The notes beneath the pieces were generated by a model. That model saw nothing but the letters and a program-made list of their open reading frames with translations. It ran no database searches and was not told where the DNA came from. DNA of 64,000 bases from NCBI RefSeq assembly GCF_032854445.1, contig NC_088300.1, forward strand, positions 50,587,682-50,651,681, in the 5' to 3' direction. Position 1 is the stretch's first letter. Each line of letters begins with the position of its first letter. Positions 39,385 through 54,815 of this stretch are shown in pieces. The position numbers were made by a program, and so were the translations under genes. This DNA is from Liolophura sinensis. Lineage: Eukaryota; Mollusca; Polyplacophora; Chitonida; Chitonidae.

Positions 39385-39690
39385 CAAAAAAGGCGCGCAA
39401 ATGCGTTCATGCGCGCGATGAAATTTGTCGTGTTCGTTTTAAAAATTTGTGTGCACGTGCCACCGAATCTAGTGTTCACATGAGAAAAAAAAATATGCGA
39501 AAAACTCGCGCGAGTATGTGCCATTCGCAGAAAAACTGGCGCGATCATTGTTTTCGGACTTCTTATTTTCTCGCGTGCTCGCGAGATTTTATGCATATGG
39601 AAATTTGACACATGTCCGTAAAAGTTTATCATCATATGCGCGCGCCTACACGATACGAGTTATAAATGACTCGCGCGTTCATGGAGTTTT
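39385..39690. other. CGCG-palindrome-rich patch
   Basis: In an otherwise AT-rich surrounding, CGCG or GCGC occurs many times, including the perfect palindrome 'actcgcgcgagt' (39504-39515) and 'gctcgcgaga' (39577-39586), which is one base off the TCTCGCGAGA promoter motif known from animals. Open frames run in both directions (79 and 85 residues, rich in Arg/Lys or in hydrophobics) but have no domain. Function unknown. Confidence 0.5.
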
Positions 39691-39889
39691 GATATGGTCA
39701 AGATAAAGTAAGGCCAGTGGACGCTATCGGCTTCCTTACAAGATATCATGCGACAGAATTTCGTCTGAACCTCTTCATATCTACTGAGTGGTGAAACAGT
39801 AATCGGGGAAATGTCAGATCACCTATACTGCATCGCATTCACTTTTTGTATAAATCTTACAATTATGTGTCTTCGGACCATCTGTAGTA

Positions 39890-40205
39890 TTGTATGCGTT
39901 CTCATACTATCGTATGCGTTCTCATACTCTTGTATGCTTTCGCATATTATTGTATGCCTTCTCAAACTATTGTATGCGTTCTCATACTATTGTATACGTT
40001 CTCATACTATCGTATGCGTTCTCACACTATTGTATGCATTCTGATACTATTGCATGCGTTTTGATACTATTGTATGCGTTCTCATACTATCGTATGCGTT
40101 CTGATACTATTGTATGCGTTTTGATACTATTGTATGCGTTCACTATCTATTGTATACGTTCTCATACTACTGTATGCGTTCTCATAGTATTGTGTGCGTT
40201 CGCTA
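39890..40205. repeat. 20-bp tandem repeat, about 16 units
   Basis: Unit of the form 'attgtatgcgttctcatact'. Because 20 is not a multiple of three and the unit has no stop codon in the frames used, long Tyr/Cys/Leu-rich open frames arise (39811-40044, 39890-40282); these are repeat artefacts. Confidence 0.92.
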
Positions 40206-40616
40206 ACTGTCAGAGATTTTCACCAGGTTATTTGGGGGTTTTTGAATATCGCTGCTCTCGGATGAACCACTGCATGCAATAGGCGTATAAATAACGCAAT
40301 GGTATTACAAGCTGTGTAAGCAATCCCGTTTTTCCTAGGAATCTAGCTCCATCATATTGTTGTTCATAGATTAGGACGCTTTTGGCTGTATAGAGCAAAT
40401 AATTATGACTGTCTTAGAGTGGCAAAACGACAGCATATAAACACCAAACATTATTGATGAATAAAGTAGGGCGGTCTTAAATGTAGCACTTTTTATTTCC
40501 AACATTTAATGCCATTAATTACTAATAAGTTTGTTTTAATGTACATCAGTGCGTCGATTTTATCCATTTATTTTTAACCTGAAGATAACAGTACTTATTT
40601 ACTTGGCAAAGTAGTT
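40206..40616. other. Non-coding sequence, no gene recognised
   Basis: Nothing recognised. Confidence 0.4.
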
Positions 40617-40800
40617 ATATTTATTTATTTATTTGATCGGTGCACAAGAATATTTTACTTACGACAGCGACCAGCATTATGGTGGGTGAAAACCGCCATA
40701 CATGCAAAGGAAACCCATGACTATCCACAGGTTTCCTGGAAGGCCTTTCTACGTGCAACCATAGGAAGCCTGCACGACACCTGGACTTAAAACTGTGTTC
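40617..40800 (-). mobile_element. V-domain SINE, diverged
   Basis: Order on the + text: 'tatttatttatttgatcggt', 'caccagcattatggtggg'-like sequence ('gaccagcattatggtgggtg'), 'actatccacaggtttcctgg', 'ctggactt'. A deletion in the 3' part removes 'gttttacgccgtact'. Confidence 0.82.
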
Positions 40801-41254
40801 ATCTGTTGTCCTGTTTTGTTGTACTATTAATTGAGTAGAGAGATATTCGGGTGTTTGGAATAAATCATCCGCCATTGGCTACAACTATTGCATGCAGGCG
40901 AGTTCAAAGTATAGGTCACGTATGGAAAGCATGTTGCCTTCTATAAACTTCGTGTAAGACTTCTTGAACGGGCGGCAGAGTTTATAGATCTGTTTATTGT
41001 CCCCAATTGTCCAAGAGCAGTGGATGGCAGAATAATGCGTTCCCTGCCCGGGACTGCCTGCGGCTGAACAACACTTCCTGTGTTTATGTGACTAGAACTA
41101 TACATATGTGTAGTTCAGGAAAGCATCATTTGGTCCTCAACAATGTACCGAGGGACTTTCGTCATTCACTCTTGATATAAATCTGAATGCTGTATGCCGA
41201 AGAGTAGCCCTTAATATACAGAACGTGTAGCTTAATGTACGTATATGTATGTAT
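40801..41254. other. Non-coding sequence, no gene recognised
   Basis: Nothing recognised. Confidence 0.4.
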
Positions 41255-41604
41255 GAATGCTTGGGTTTTAACGTCGTACAGTGATTAACAATTTTTCAGT
41301 AATATGACGACAAAGAGTCATTAGGTACAGGTGTACACTGTGTCTTCTTGTGGCACGGCGAGTCCTTCTCGCCAAAGTGCTGCCGCGACTGCCAAAGACA
41401 CCAAACATGATTGCCCACACCGGCACACTGTACTGACTCTGGGCCGGCCAATCCTGTCTCCTTCCTCTAACCTTTCAGTGTTGAGCTCCAAACGAGGCAA
41501 CAACAAGTGCCATTTTTAATGTCTTTGGTATGACTCCTGATTGATCCCGTGATCGAACTTCGAGGCGGACGTTGTACATTAGGACCATTAGGCCACCGAA
41601 GCCT
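41255..41604 (-). mobile_element. Second SINE family (Meta-domain-like), full length
   Basis: On the minus strand: head 'gcttcggtggcctaatggtc', then 'caaagacattaaaaatggca', 'gcggcagcactttggcgaga', and 3' end 'cgacgttaaaacccaagca'. A (TA)n tract begins 12 bases beyond its head. Confidence 0.85.
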
Positions 41605-41613
41605 TCATCCAGC

Positions 41614-41616
<3 letters not shown>

Positions 41617-41688
<72 letters not shown>
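41617..41688. repeat. (TA)n microsatellite
   Basis: About 36 uninterrupted TA units. Frames with long Ile-Tyr runs that cross it are artefacts. Confidence 0.98.
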
Positions 41689-44736
<3,048 letters not shown>

Positions 44737-44744
44737 CTGTCCTA

Positions 44745-45036
44745 AGATTTATTTATTTTATTTATTTGATTGGTGTTTTACGCTGTACTCAAGAATATTT
44801 CATTTATACGACCGTGGCCAGCATTATGGTGGGAGGAAAACGGGCATAGCCCGGGGGAAACCCACGACCATCCGCAGGTTGCTGGAAGACCTTCCCACTT
44901 ACGGCCGGAGAGGAAGCCAGCATGAGCTGGACTTGAAATCACAGCAACCGCTTTGGTGAGAGACTCCTGGGTCATTACGCTGCGCTAGCGCGCTAACCAA
45001 CTGAGCCAAGGGGCTCCACCGCCCCCCACCCCCCCA
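44745..45036 (-). mobile_element. V-domain SINE, full length with tRNA-like head
   Basis: On the minus strand it starts near 45018 with 'ggctcagttggttagcgcgc' (A box) and has a B-box-like 'gatttcaagtccagc', then the body 'cagcaacctgcggatggtcg', 'tgggtttcccccgggctatg', 'ttttcctcccaccataatgc', and ends in 'accaatcaaataaataaaat'. Flanked by 'ctgtccta' at 44737-44744 and 45037-45044. One of the two best copies for defining the family. Confidence 0.92.
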
Positions 45037-45049
45037 CTGTCCTATGAAG

Positions 45050-45690
45050 ATAACATCCAAAGCTGTGCAGAACTCAATACCGAGCCGACCAAAGCTGTGC
45101 AGAACTCAATACCGAGCCGACCAAAGCTATGCAGAACTCAATACCGAGCCGAACAAAGATATACAGCTCATTCCGAGCCGACCACAGTTGTGCAGAACTC
45201 AATCCCGAGCCAGACAAAGCTGTGCAGAACTCAATGCCGAGCCGAACAAAGCTGTGCAGAACTCAATCCCGAGCCGCACAAAACTGTGCAGAACTCAATG
45301 CTTAATCCTGAGCCGAACAAAGCTGTGCCGAACTCAATGCCGAGCCGACCAAAAGCTACATGTGTAAAGCCCAGCCGAGCTGAACAAAGATATACACAGC
45401 TCAAATCCGAGCCCAACAAAGATATATACAGCTCAAATCCGAGCCCAACAAAGATATATACAGCTCAAATCTGATCCGAACAAAGCTATACACAGCTCAA
45501 TTCCGAACTGACCAAAGCTACATGTGTGAAGCCTAAGGCGAGCTGAACAAAGATATACACAGCTCAATTCCGGCCGAACAAAGCCATGCAAAGCTCAATT
45601 CCGAGCCAAACAAAGCTATACGCAGCTCAATCCCGAGCCGACCAAGACTGTGTAAAACTCAGTTCCCAGCCGAACAAAGTTTGGCAAGGC
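45050..45690. repeat. About 32-bp tandem repeat, roughly 20 units
   Basis: Units share 'caaagctgtgcagaactcaa' followed by a 'ccgagccga' block, and become more diverged to the right ('gatatacacagctcaa'). The forward open frames of 107 and 125 residues exist because the unit lacks stops in these frames and shifts frame each turn. No start context or domain supports a protein. Confidence 0.9.
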
Positions 45691-45884
45691 TCAGCTCAGC
45701 AGATGGGAGACAAGTGAGTTACATATGACATTGGGAATAGATGGGACAAGTTAGTTTCATGCGCCACTGGGAACAGACGTGACCAATGCACCCTTTTGAG
45801 TAATTCCAGACCAGGTACCAGTCTTTAATGAGGTATAGCACATGGACAAAAGTGTCTTTTCATCCTATGCTTCTAACTTGAAAA
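45691..45884. other. Spacer between two satellites
   Basis: Short non-repetitive spacer; no gene. Confidence 0.4.
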
Positions 45885-48085
45885 CAAACGGTGGAGATAA
45901 GTTCGCCTGGCATTGGAAACGCTTTTTCACAATCCCATGCAGCTGACCAATAATCGGTGGAGATCAGTTCACCTGGCGTTGGAAACGCTTGTCCATATCT
46001 TAGCTAACCAATAAACGGTGGAGATAAGTTCGCCAGGCATTGGAAACGCTAGTACATATCCTAGCTAACAATAAACGGTGGAGATAAGTTCGCCAGGCAT
46101 TGGAAACGCTAGTACATATCCTAGCTAAACCAATAAACGGTGGAGATAACTTTGCCTGGCATTGGAAACGCTTGTTCACATCCTAGCTGACCAATAAACG
46201 GTGGGGATAAGTTCGTCTGGCATTGGAAACGCTTGTCCATATCCTAGCTGACCAATAAACGGTGGAGATAAGTTCGCCTGGCATTGGAACGCTAGTACAT
46301 ATCCTAGCTAACCAATAAACGGTGGAGATAAGTTCGCCTGGCATTGGAAACGCTTGTCCATATCTTAGCTGACCAATAAAACGGTGGAGATAACTTTGCC
46401 TGACAATTGGAAACGCTTGGTTCACATCCCATGCAGCTGACCAATAAACGGTGGAGATAAGTTCGCCTGGCATTGGAAACGCTTGTCCATATCTTAGCTG
46501 ACCATAAACGGTGGAGATTAAGTTCGCCTGGCATTGGAAACGCATGCCCATATCCTAGCTGACCAATAAACGGTGGAGATAAGTTCCCCTGGCATTGGAA
46601 ACGCCTGTCCATATCCTAGCTGACCAATAAACGGTGGGGATAAGTTCGTCTGGCATTGGAAACGCTTGTCCATATCCTAGCTGACCAGTAAACGCAGAGA
46701 TAAGTTCGCCTGGCATTGGAAACGCCTATCCATATCTAGCTAACAATAATCGGTGGAGATAAGTTCGCCAGGCATCGGAAACGCTAGTACATATCCTAGT
46801 TAACCAATAAACAGTGTAGATAAGTTCGCCTGGCATTGGATACGCTTGTCCATATCCTAGCTGACCAATGAACGGTGGAGATAACTTTGCCTGGCATTGG
46901 AAACGCTTGTTCACATCCGATCCAGCTGACCAATAATCGGTGGAGATAAGTTCGCCTGGCATTGGAAACGCTTGTCCATATCTTAGCTAACCAATAAACG
47001 GTGGAGATAAGTTCGCCTTGCATTGGAAACGCTAGTACATATCCTAGCTGACCAATAAACGGTAGAGATAACTTTGCCTGGCATTGGAAACGCTTGTTCA
47101 CAATCCCATCCAGCTGACCAATAATCGGTTGAGATAGGTCGCCTGGCATTGGAAACGCTTGTCCATATCCTAGCTGACCAATAAACGGTGGAGATAAGTT
47201 CGCCTGCATTGGAAAACGCTAGTACATATCTTAGCTGACCAATAAACGGTGGAGATACCTTTGACTGGCATTGGAAAACGCTTTTTCACATCCATGCAGC
47301 TGACCAATAAACGGTGGAGATAAGTTCGCCAGGCATTGGAAACGCTAGTACATATCCTAGCTGACCAATAAACGGTGGAGATAAGTTCGCCAGGCATTGG
47401 AAACGCTTGTTCACATCCCATGCAGCTGACCAATAAACGGTGGAAATAAGTTCGCCTGGCGTTAGAAACGCGTGTCCATATCTTAGCTGACCAATAAACG
47501 GTGGAGATAACTTTGCCTGGCATTGGAAACGTTTGTTCACATCCCATGCAGCTGACCAATAATCGGTGGAAATAACTTGACTGGCATTGGAAAACGCTTG
47601 TTTACATCCCATGCAGCTAACCAATAAACGGTGGAGATAAGTTCGCCTGGCATTGGAAACGCTTGTCCATTTCCTAGCTGACCAGTAAACGGTGGAGATA
47701 AGTTCGCCAGGCATTGGATACGCTTGTCCATATTCCAGCTAACCAATAATCGGTGGAGATAAATTCGCCAGGCATTGGATACGCTTGTCCATATTCCAGC
47801 TGACCAATAAACGGTGGAGATAAGTTCGCCTGGCATTGGATACGCTTGTCCATATCCTAGCTGACCAATAAATGGTGGAGATAACTTTGCCTGGCATTGG
47901 AAGCGCTTGTTCACATCCCATGCAGCTGACCAATAAACGGTGGAGATAAGTTCGCCTGGCATTGGATACGCTTGTCCATATCCTAGCTGACCAATAAACG
48001 GTGGGGATAAATTCACCTGGCATTGGAAACGCTTGTCCATATCCTAGCTGACCAATAATCGGTGGAGATAAGTTCGCCTGGCATT
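45885..48085. repeat. 61-bp satellite, about 36 units
   Basis: Each unit contains 'caataaacggtggagataag', 'ttcgcctggcattggaaacg' and 'cttgtccatatcctagctga'. Variants of 63-64 bases have 'ttcacatcccatgcagctga' at the end, and others have 'agtacatatcc'. Variants are interspersed rather than clustered, hinting at a higher-order pattern. Minus-strand open frames of up to 167 residues run through the array but follow the repeat in shifting frames and are not genes. Confidence 0.95.
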
Positions 48086-51000
48086 GGAAATTCTTATCCA
48101 TATTCAAGCTTACCAATACAAGGCCGACACTCGTATGCCACTTGCAAACCATGTTTGTATATTCCAAGTCGATCATCCATTTCCAAAAAAACCTGAAACA
48201 CCAATTTCCAAAAGAATGTGGAGGGAATAACTACATAAATATTAAATAAGCTTGTGACATGTTAGAGTACGAGACATCATTTTAAAGATAGTCGACATTT
48301 AGGGAATGCCTAATATCTAATTAAAATTTCGAACTCGGAGTTCGTGAATCATTTCCAAGTGGAATACATATATATGATTGTATGAATCTATATCTTCTAT
48401 ATATGCAAGTTTTATATTCTAAGTCGCACTTTGATTGCAACTGTTCATGAAAGCAACATGTGTTCGCGTAATACACATGCATGGATGCTTATACATGCCG
48501 TATATATCCCATGGATGTTTAAGCGGAATTAGCTGCACAACAACGAGACAGTTTGCCAGATGTCTTGGACGATCTGTTCATACTCACCAACAAGAATATA
48601 TTCACTAGAATTTTGTAAAATGTGAACTTAAGTCGTACGCTGGGCCCTTTTGGAGTACAATCTCCTGATAAGGATAATTTAGATTTTATAAATCCCTACT
48701 GGAAGTATATTCCATATCTCGTGCATGACACCAGTGGTCTCCGTCGTTGGGTCGGAGTCTCCTTTTTAGAGCAAATAAAATAAATCAGAACACATTTACC
48801 TGCAGTAAGTTCAAATCTAACTGCTGCTGATCCTCTGCAAGGGCATGTTGGATTTCATTATCTGCATTATCATTGTCACGGTATCCGACATATTAATTAG
48901 CAATTGAAATACCCCAATCGAATAATTAAGTATCGAATTATACCCGCTTGACGTAATAGGAGTATGTAGGTAATAACATGGCAACGAAATGACGCCTACC
49001 TGTTCTGTGGTGACATTTTATTAACATTAAAATTCGATGGAACGTCAAGATTCAATACAAGGTATATGTTTGTGTATGCAACACTGTGAGGTGTTAAGAT
49101 TTATTTATTTATTACAGTATTGTGGCTTATACGGTACTCAATCATTCGTTATAAGTAACATAGTCCTGGTTTATGTATTATTACATATAAAATCTTAATG
49201 ATATACCTGGCAGGCACATACGAAATGTCCTGACGTGAAGCCAAAAGAACATACGGGTACATTAAAACATTTTGAAATTAAAGAAAATGTAAAGTATTCA
49301 ATGAACGTTTAAAACATGTTATCAAATAATGCAGAAAACTGAAATATTAAATCAAAAATGAGTGACACATTGCATTATTAGAGAACATGGCGCACTGAAA
49401 CAAAGAACATGCGCAATATTAATTCAATCAAAGAATTTAATCAAGTATTAAAGACATTTAAAGCAGGGAAGCATAGATCATATAAAACATGGAAGTGAAG
49501 AGCATGGAAAACTTGCATATACTAGAACTTGAAACACATAGTGTCTATATTCACAATTTTCCATATATTTTCAGGAATGCAAAATGCTCTGACACTGAGA
49601 GACTGTTGAACTGAGGATTGATTCAGGTCAGAGATGACTAACCTTGGGCTGTAGTATAAAATAAGGAAAAATTACGTACAGTTACACACCTGTTGCAAGG
49701 AAGCAAAACTGTTATTTCAATATGGAAAGCTTCCATAGAAAATACCTAAAAAGTTAAATTAAAAAGCTAGGCTTTTAGGTTCAATCAAATTTTTACCCAT
49801 TATTCTTTTTTTTTTTTGAATGGAGGAAAACAGTGTGAACTTGTTGTGAAGGCTTCGAGGAGCTGTTTGTTAACACGGTCTTTTTAATTCAGGATCAAAA
49901 TGTCGAATATCTCTATTATTTTTCCATTATATTTAGAAAAGGACATGCGACAAATCATGGTTAATCAGAATCAATTCTATCAGGATTTTATAGCATTTAT
50001 ATTTTGTCAAAATTCAGATGTCACGAACAGTGTGTGTGTTAGGATGCACATACAGCAATTTGCATTCAAATAAATTTATCATACATGCATCACAATGTCA
50101 TATAGATCGTGTTTATGCATAAAAAATGATGGGTCTAACTTGTAGAAAAGATCTGACATACACACAACATAAAATTATTTTCAATTATCCCTGTCTCCAT
50201 AAAGAAATATGGAAAATATGTTAATATTTAATAATAACCTTCACAGTCTTCCATATATAAAATTAATGTCATTTATATGTTTCACCCGTCCTTTAACATT
50301 TTCACAAAGCACCATCTGAACGTTCATATTTGCAGGTTGTTTAAATGTAGACCTACGTAATTACATTAAACGCGATTAAGTATTAACAAACTCAGTAGTA
50401 CTACTGTTTGTACATTAAATGTAGTTTCGCAGGTATTTACCTTCATAAAAATTTACCTGAAATTAGTGTTAATCTGAAATGCATTTATTCAAGATTTAAT
50501 CAAGGTATTTAGATTAAAGTTAAACCTTAGTTATTTGTAGGTCAGTTTTATTTTTCAGCATTGATAACGGTTGACTCACATAAGTGTGTAACTCTTTTTT
50601 TTTCAAAATATATTTAACCATTGACGTTCCTTTATGCACAATCTATTTCGCACAATTACAGTTATGAATATTGCACTTGGAATAGCACAAATATCAAGCA
50701 CAAATATCATAGATTAATTACTGGAGACTAATGTATCTAGAAGATGATCTATCAAACATGCGCGTACATATGGCATAATTGGAGAACCCTATATAGCGAG
50801 TCATCCATAACGCTAGCGACACGTCATCGGGTTTTTCCACTCAAATCGCTTGTCTAAAGGCACGCGCCTGTTTTAATCCGTGCTCCGAGAAATCAACCTT
50901 TGATGTTTAAATATAAATCCTGTAATTTTTTTCACACAGAGATTTCTTTTATGAATTATGCCGTTGTTGTGGTTTTTCTAGCCCTTGCTTGTTTGCATCT

Positions 51001-51835
51001 ATTGTCTGCCCGTGTCTTCTATTGTTGCGCTTTTTCTGGTGCAATCAATACACATAATGTCAAGTTCTAATTGAATAATCTAAGTGGTCTTTGTTTTGCT
51101 GGGCCCATGAATGTTTTCTGGCGAGAAAAAGTGAGGAATCATGCCTACATGTCACTCGGCTTGAGATGAACGGGTCCCGTCCTCACTTTATAATGAATGT
51201 ATATAGTCCTGTAATAAAAGACAAAGTGGCCTTTTAGCGAAAGTATTTCACCATTGTCATTCTTTATTTGTTTGTTGTCTGTTTTTTCCTCTGGTCGGGA
51301 TCGTAATGAAGCGATTGTTTCCGAGACCGGCTAATCTGGGGATATGTCACTTAAATCCTCACCCTGCTGACGGGTTTCTTTGTTTGTCCAATGCTGTATA
51401 TAACGACACAGCGCTAAGGCTTTCAGCCGCTTACATCTTTATTTCTTCACTACAACGGTGATCAGGCCACAAGAACAGGTCTCAGAGGACTGCAGGTTTT
51501 AATACTCCTTTAATTGCAGCGGATACTTTAACCATGCATAACGTCTCCCGCCCTCTCTTTCATCCCATTCGAGTGGGATGTGAGAGAGAAGTGTACCAGT
51601 AGGTTTTTACCTTTTTATTCACTTCAAACCTATTAAATTAAAGTGGCAAAATATTATAATATTTATCTATAAGTACAGAGCATGTACAGTGAACATTTTT
51701 GTTAAAACCGCAATTGTATGTTAGTGACACTGATTACCTTTGCTATCACATACGTAAATGATGATTATAAACGAAATAAATGTAATCTGCGTTTGACTGT
51801 TTTTAAATATAAGATATTGCACATTAAAAACTCAT
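48086..51835. other. Long AT-rich non-coding stretch
   Basis: No gene or tandem array recognised over 3.7 kb. The last part (about 50780-51560) is more balanced, repeat-free and has HMG-box-like sites ('tctttatttgtttgttgtc' near 51263); it might be regulatory. Confidence 0.4.
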
Positions 51836-52005
51836 CATTGTTTAGGCGTGTTGGTTGGTTCATTTCCTTCGAACGACGGACACGTCCAGGAAGAGAAAAG
51901 CAAAATAGCAGCCAAACATTCATTGTTTAGGCGTGTTGGTTGGTTCATTTCCTTCGAACGACGGACACGTCCAGGAAGAGTAAAGCAAAATAGCAGCCAA
52001 ACATA
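51836..52005. repeat. Tandem duplication of an 85-bp unit
   Basis: Two copies (51836-51920 and 51921-52005) differing at about two positions, each starting 'cattgtttaggcgtgttggt' and holding 'cgaacgacggacacgtccag'. Short open frames across both copies follow from the duplication. Confidence 0.95.
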
Positions 52006-53129
52006 CGATTCATGCATGTCCGGTACTGGATTTTTTTTTACAATATTTACATACGACTATATATACAGTTTTACACATATTTCTTTACAGAAGATAATGT
52101 TGTACACAAAGCTTTTTTTATAGTTGTATACTAATATTTATAGCACGATCTTAATCGTGATGTGTTTAAGTTATGCCAAAGTAAAAAAAAATAATTTGAG
52201 TTGACCAAATAAAGTTTTTCTTCCATTGGTGTTTAACGCCATATACTTTATAAATCATTCATTCTTAACCACCGATTCCTGTTGTGGATCCTGGGCCAAA
52301 TAAAGCAAATAAGTAAATAAAAAAATACATAAAATGGTGTTTGTAATTGTTATGAAGCTGACAAAACCATTTATTTTCCACCGACCGAAAGTACCTGACT
52401 CTTGACGAAAACCTATTAATCTGCCTCGAAACAGGTCTCCATAAATAACGAGGCCTCTGAAAAGACACGACTTTAATCTGTCATATTAACTCGATGTCAA
52501 GGCGCCAGAGATAACCATTTACTTCATTTTCAATTAGAAATGCTTAATGCGGTTCAAAACCTGACTAAAAGATTTAAATGTACACAGGGACCTAACAAAT
52601 TTAGCCCAGCGTGGATATTTACACATGTAAAAAAACACAATAGTCCATAAATTTTCAAACGGGTTAAAGACTAAAAGCTTTGTTGATGGCATGATTGATT
52701 TTAAGGGGAAACTAGGTTACCATGGCTACATATCTATTTTAGCACATACATACACATGAGGTACATTCCATCTATATCTGACTTATCCAAACACAGACTG
52801 TGTATTCAGAGAATGGGGGTGTCTGCATCAAGGACTTATGCAGGGGTTTATAGGTTTGGTATATTCCGCATCCGTTATAGTTTGTGTTTGAAATGGGTTT
52901 CAGATTAAAGGCAAAGAGCAGTCCAGATTTCTCCATAATTAGTATGGGATAAACTTGATCACGCAACACTTCTATTGTAGATGATAGTATATGGTACATG
53001 AAACCAAGGTACAGTGACGTCTAAGGGTAATTGATATTATGGACCATATGGACTTCTGCATAATAAAGTATATTCATTGGACTTTTACCAATGTGAACAG
53101 ATTGTTATCAGTATATTAAAATCGTGATG
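52006..53129. other. Non-coding sequence, no gene recognised
   Basis: Nothing recognised. Confidence 0.4.
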
Positions 53130-54815
53130 TTTGTATTACCGACAGTGCATGTTGGGGATTACCGGTATAGAGTTCAGGTTGTGGTAATACTGTCTTTTTT
53201 GAAATTGGCCTTTATGGGCCAGCAAATTCAGGCTGTGGAATTGTGCTTGGCAAGACCATTCGTACTGGAGTTTGCGTTTATTTATATATGTATGCTTTGG
53301 GTTTGGTGCTGGCTTTGACTGTCTATAATGGGGTTGGTGTTTATACGAACAGATGTCGGGCTGTGGTGGTGTTTGCTAGGACTGTTCGTATTGGAGTAGA
53401 CGTGAGTCTGTGGTGGTGTTTGCTAGGACTGTTCGCAGGTCGGAGGTCAGGCTGTGTGGTGTAGCACTTATCGCTTACAGTATGGGTTGAGTGTTAATAG
53501 GACCAGGGTCGGTTTAATGAAGCATACTTAGTGTTAAGTAGCCCTTAACTTAGAACACTTTATATCTCTAGAACATTCGTCGTCATGGTAGTTAAAGGCA
53601 ATCTTAGCTAAGTGAGCTTCATGAAACTGGTCCCAGACGAAATATTTGCTGGTAAAAATTAGTATCGAGGGAAATTTTTTGACATGGTAATTTTTATTTA
53701 TTTATTTGACAGGTGTATTCCGCCGTACTCAAGAATATTTCAGTTAAACGACGGCGGACAGAATTTTGGTGGGAGGAAACCGGGCAGAACCCCACAGGAA
53801 AACACACAACCATCCGCCAGCGGCCGCAGACCTCCCCACGGACGACCGGAGAGGAAGCCAGCATATGGTAATTTTTGGGAACCGGGACTGTATGTATTGT
53901 CTAACGTCAAGCTATACGGTAACATTTATTACAGGCTGTCGGTATTGAGCTTGGTGTCTACAAGAGCAGAAGTCAGATACGGTAATGTTTGGGTAAAAGA
54001 CTGTTGGGTTGGAGTTTGAAGCTTATATAAGAAAAGAAGTCATGATACCGCTAATCTTGGGTATTGAACTGTGTGTATTGGGGTTGAAGCTTATATAAGA
54101 ACAGAAGTCAGGATACAGTTAAACTTGGGTGTTGGACTGTGTGTATTGGGGTTGAAGCTTATATAAGAACAGAAGTCAGGATACGATTAAACTTGGGTAT
54201 TGAACTGTGTGTATTGGGGTTGAAGCTTATATAAGAACAGAAGTCAGGATACTGTTAAACTTGGGTATTGAATTGTGTGTATTGGGGTTGAAGCTTATAT
54301 AAGAGCAGAAGTCAGGATACGATTAAACTTGGGTATTGGACTGTGTGTATTGGGGTTGAAACTTATATCAGAACAGAAGTCAGGATACTGTTAAACTTGG
54401 GTATTGGACTGTGTGTATTGGGGTTGAAGCTTATATAAGAACAGAAGTCAGCATAGGGTTAAACTTGGGTATTGGACTGTGTGTATTGGGGTAGAAGTTT
54501 AAGCTATATAAGAGCAGAATTCAGATAACAGTAACTTTGGGTAGTGGACACTGTGTATCCGAGTTGAAGTTTAGGCTATATAAGAGCAGAAGTTAGATAA
54601 CGGTAATGTTTGGGTATTGGACTGTGTGTACTGAGGTTGAAATTTATAAAAAAGTAGAAGTCAGATAACGGTAGTTTTGGGTAGTGGACGATGCGTATTG
54701 GGGATGAAATTTAGGCTATATAAGAGTAGAAGTCAAGTAACGGTAATTTTGTGGTATTGAATTGTACATATTGGGGTTGAAGTTTATATAAGATCAGAAG
54801 TCAGGCTATGGTAAT
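53130..54815. repeat. About 68-bp tandem array, degenerate at the edges
   Basis: The clearest units (54000-54530) contain 'attggggttgaagcttatat', 'aagaacagaagtcaggatac' and 'taaacttgggtattg'. Earlier sequence from 53130 has recognisable but poor copies ('aggctgtgg', 'cgtactggagtttg'), and units after 54530 are again diverged. A SINE interrupts the array at 53696-53864. Each unit carries a TATATAAG octamer, probably by chance. Confidence 0.85.
53696..53864 (-). mobile_element. V-domain SINE with 12-bp target-site duplication
   Basis: Minus-strand copy with 'cagaattttggtgggaggaa', 'caaccatccgccagcggccg' and 'gaccggagaggaagccagca', lacking the tRNA head. Flanked by perfect 'atggtaattttt' at 53684-53695 and 53865-53876. 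Confidence 0.92.

Noticed and set aside
44985-45018. Possible tRNA gene (also at about 56410-56500, 12390-12448 and 26590-26657)
   Set aside because: A and B boxes are present, but the sequence continues into SINE bodies and lacks a complete cloverleaf; these are SINE heads.
45885-48176. Minus-strand open frames of 78-167 residues
   Set aside because: They follow the 61-bp satellite in shifting frames and overlap each other; no start context, domain or frame consistency.
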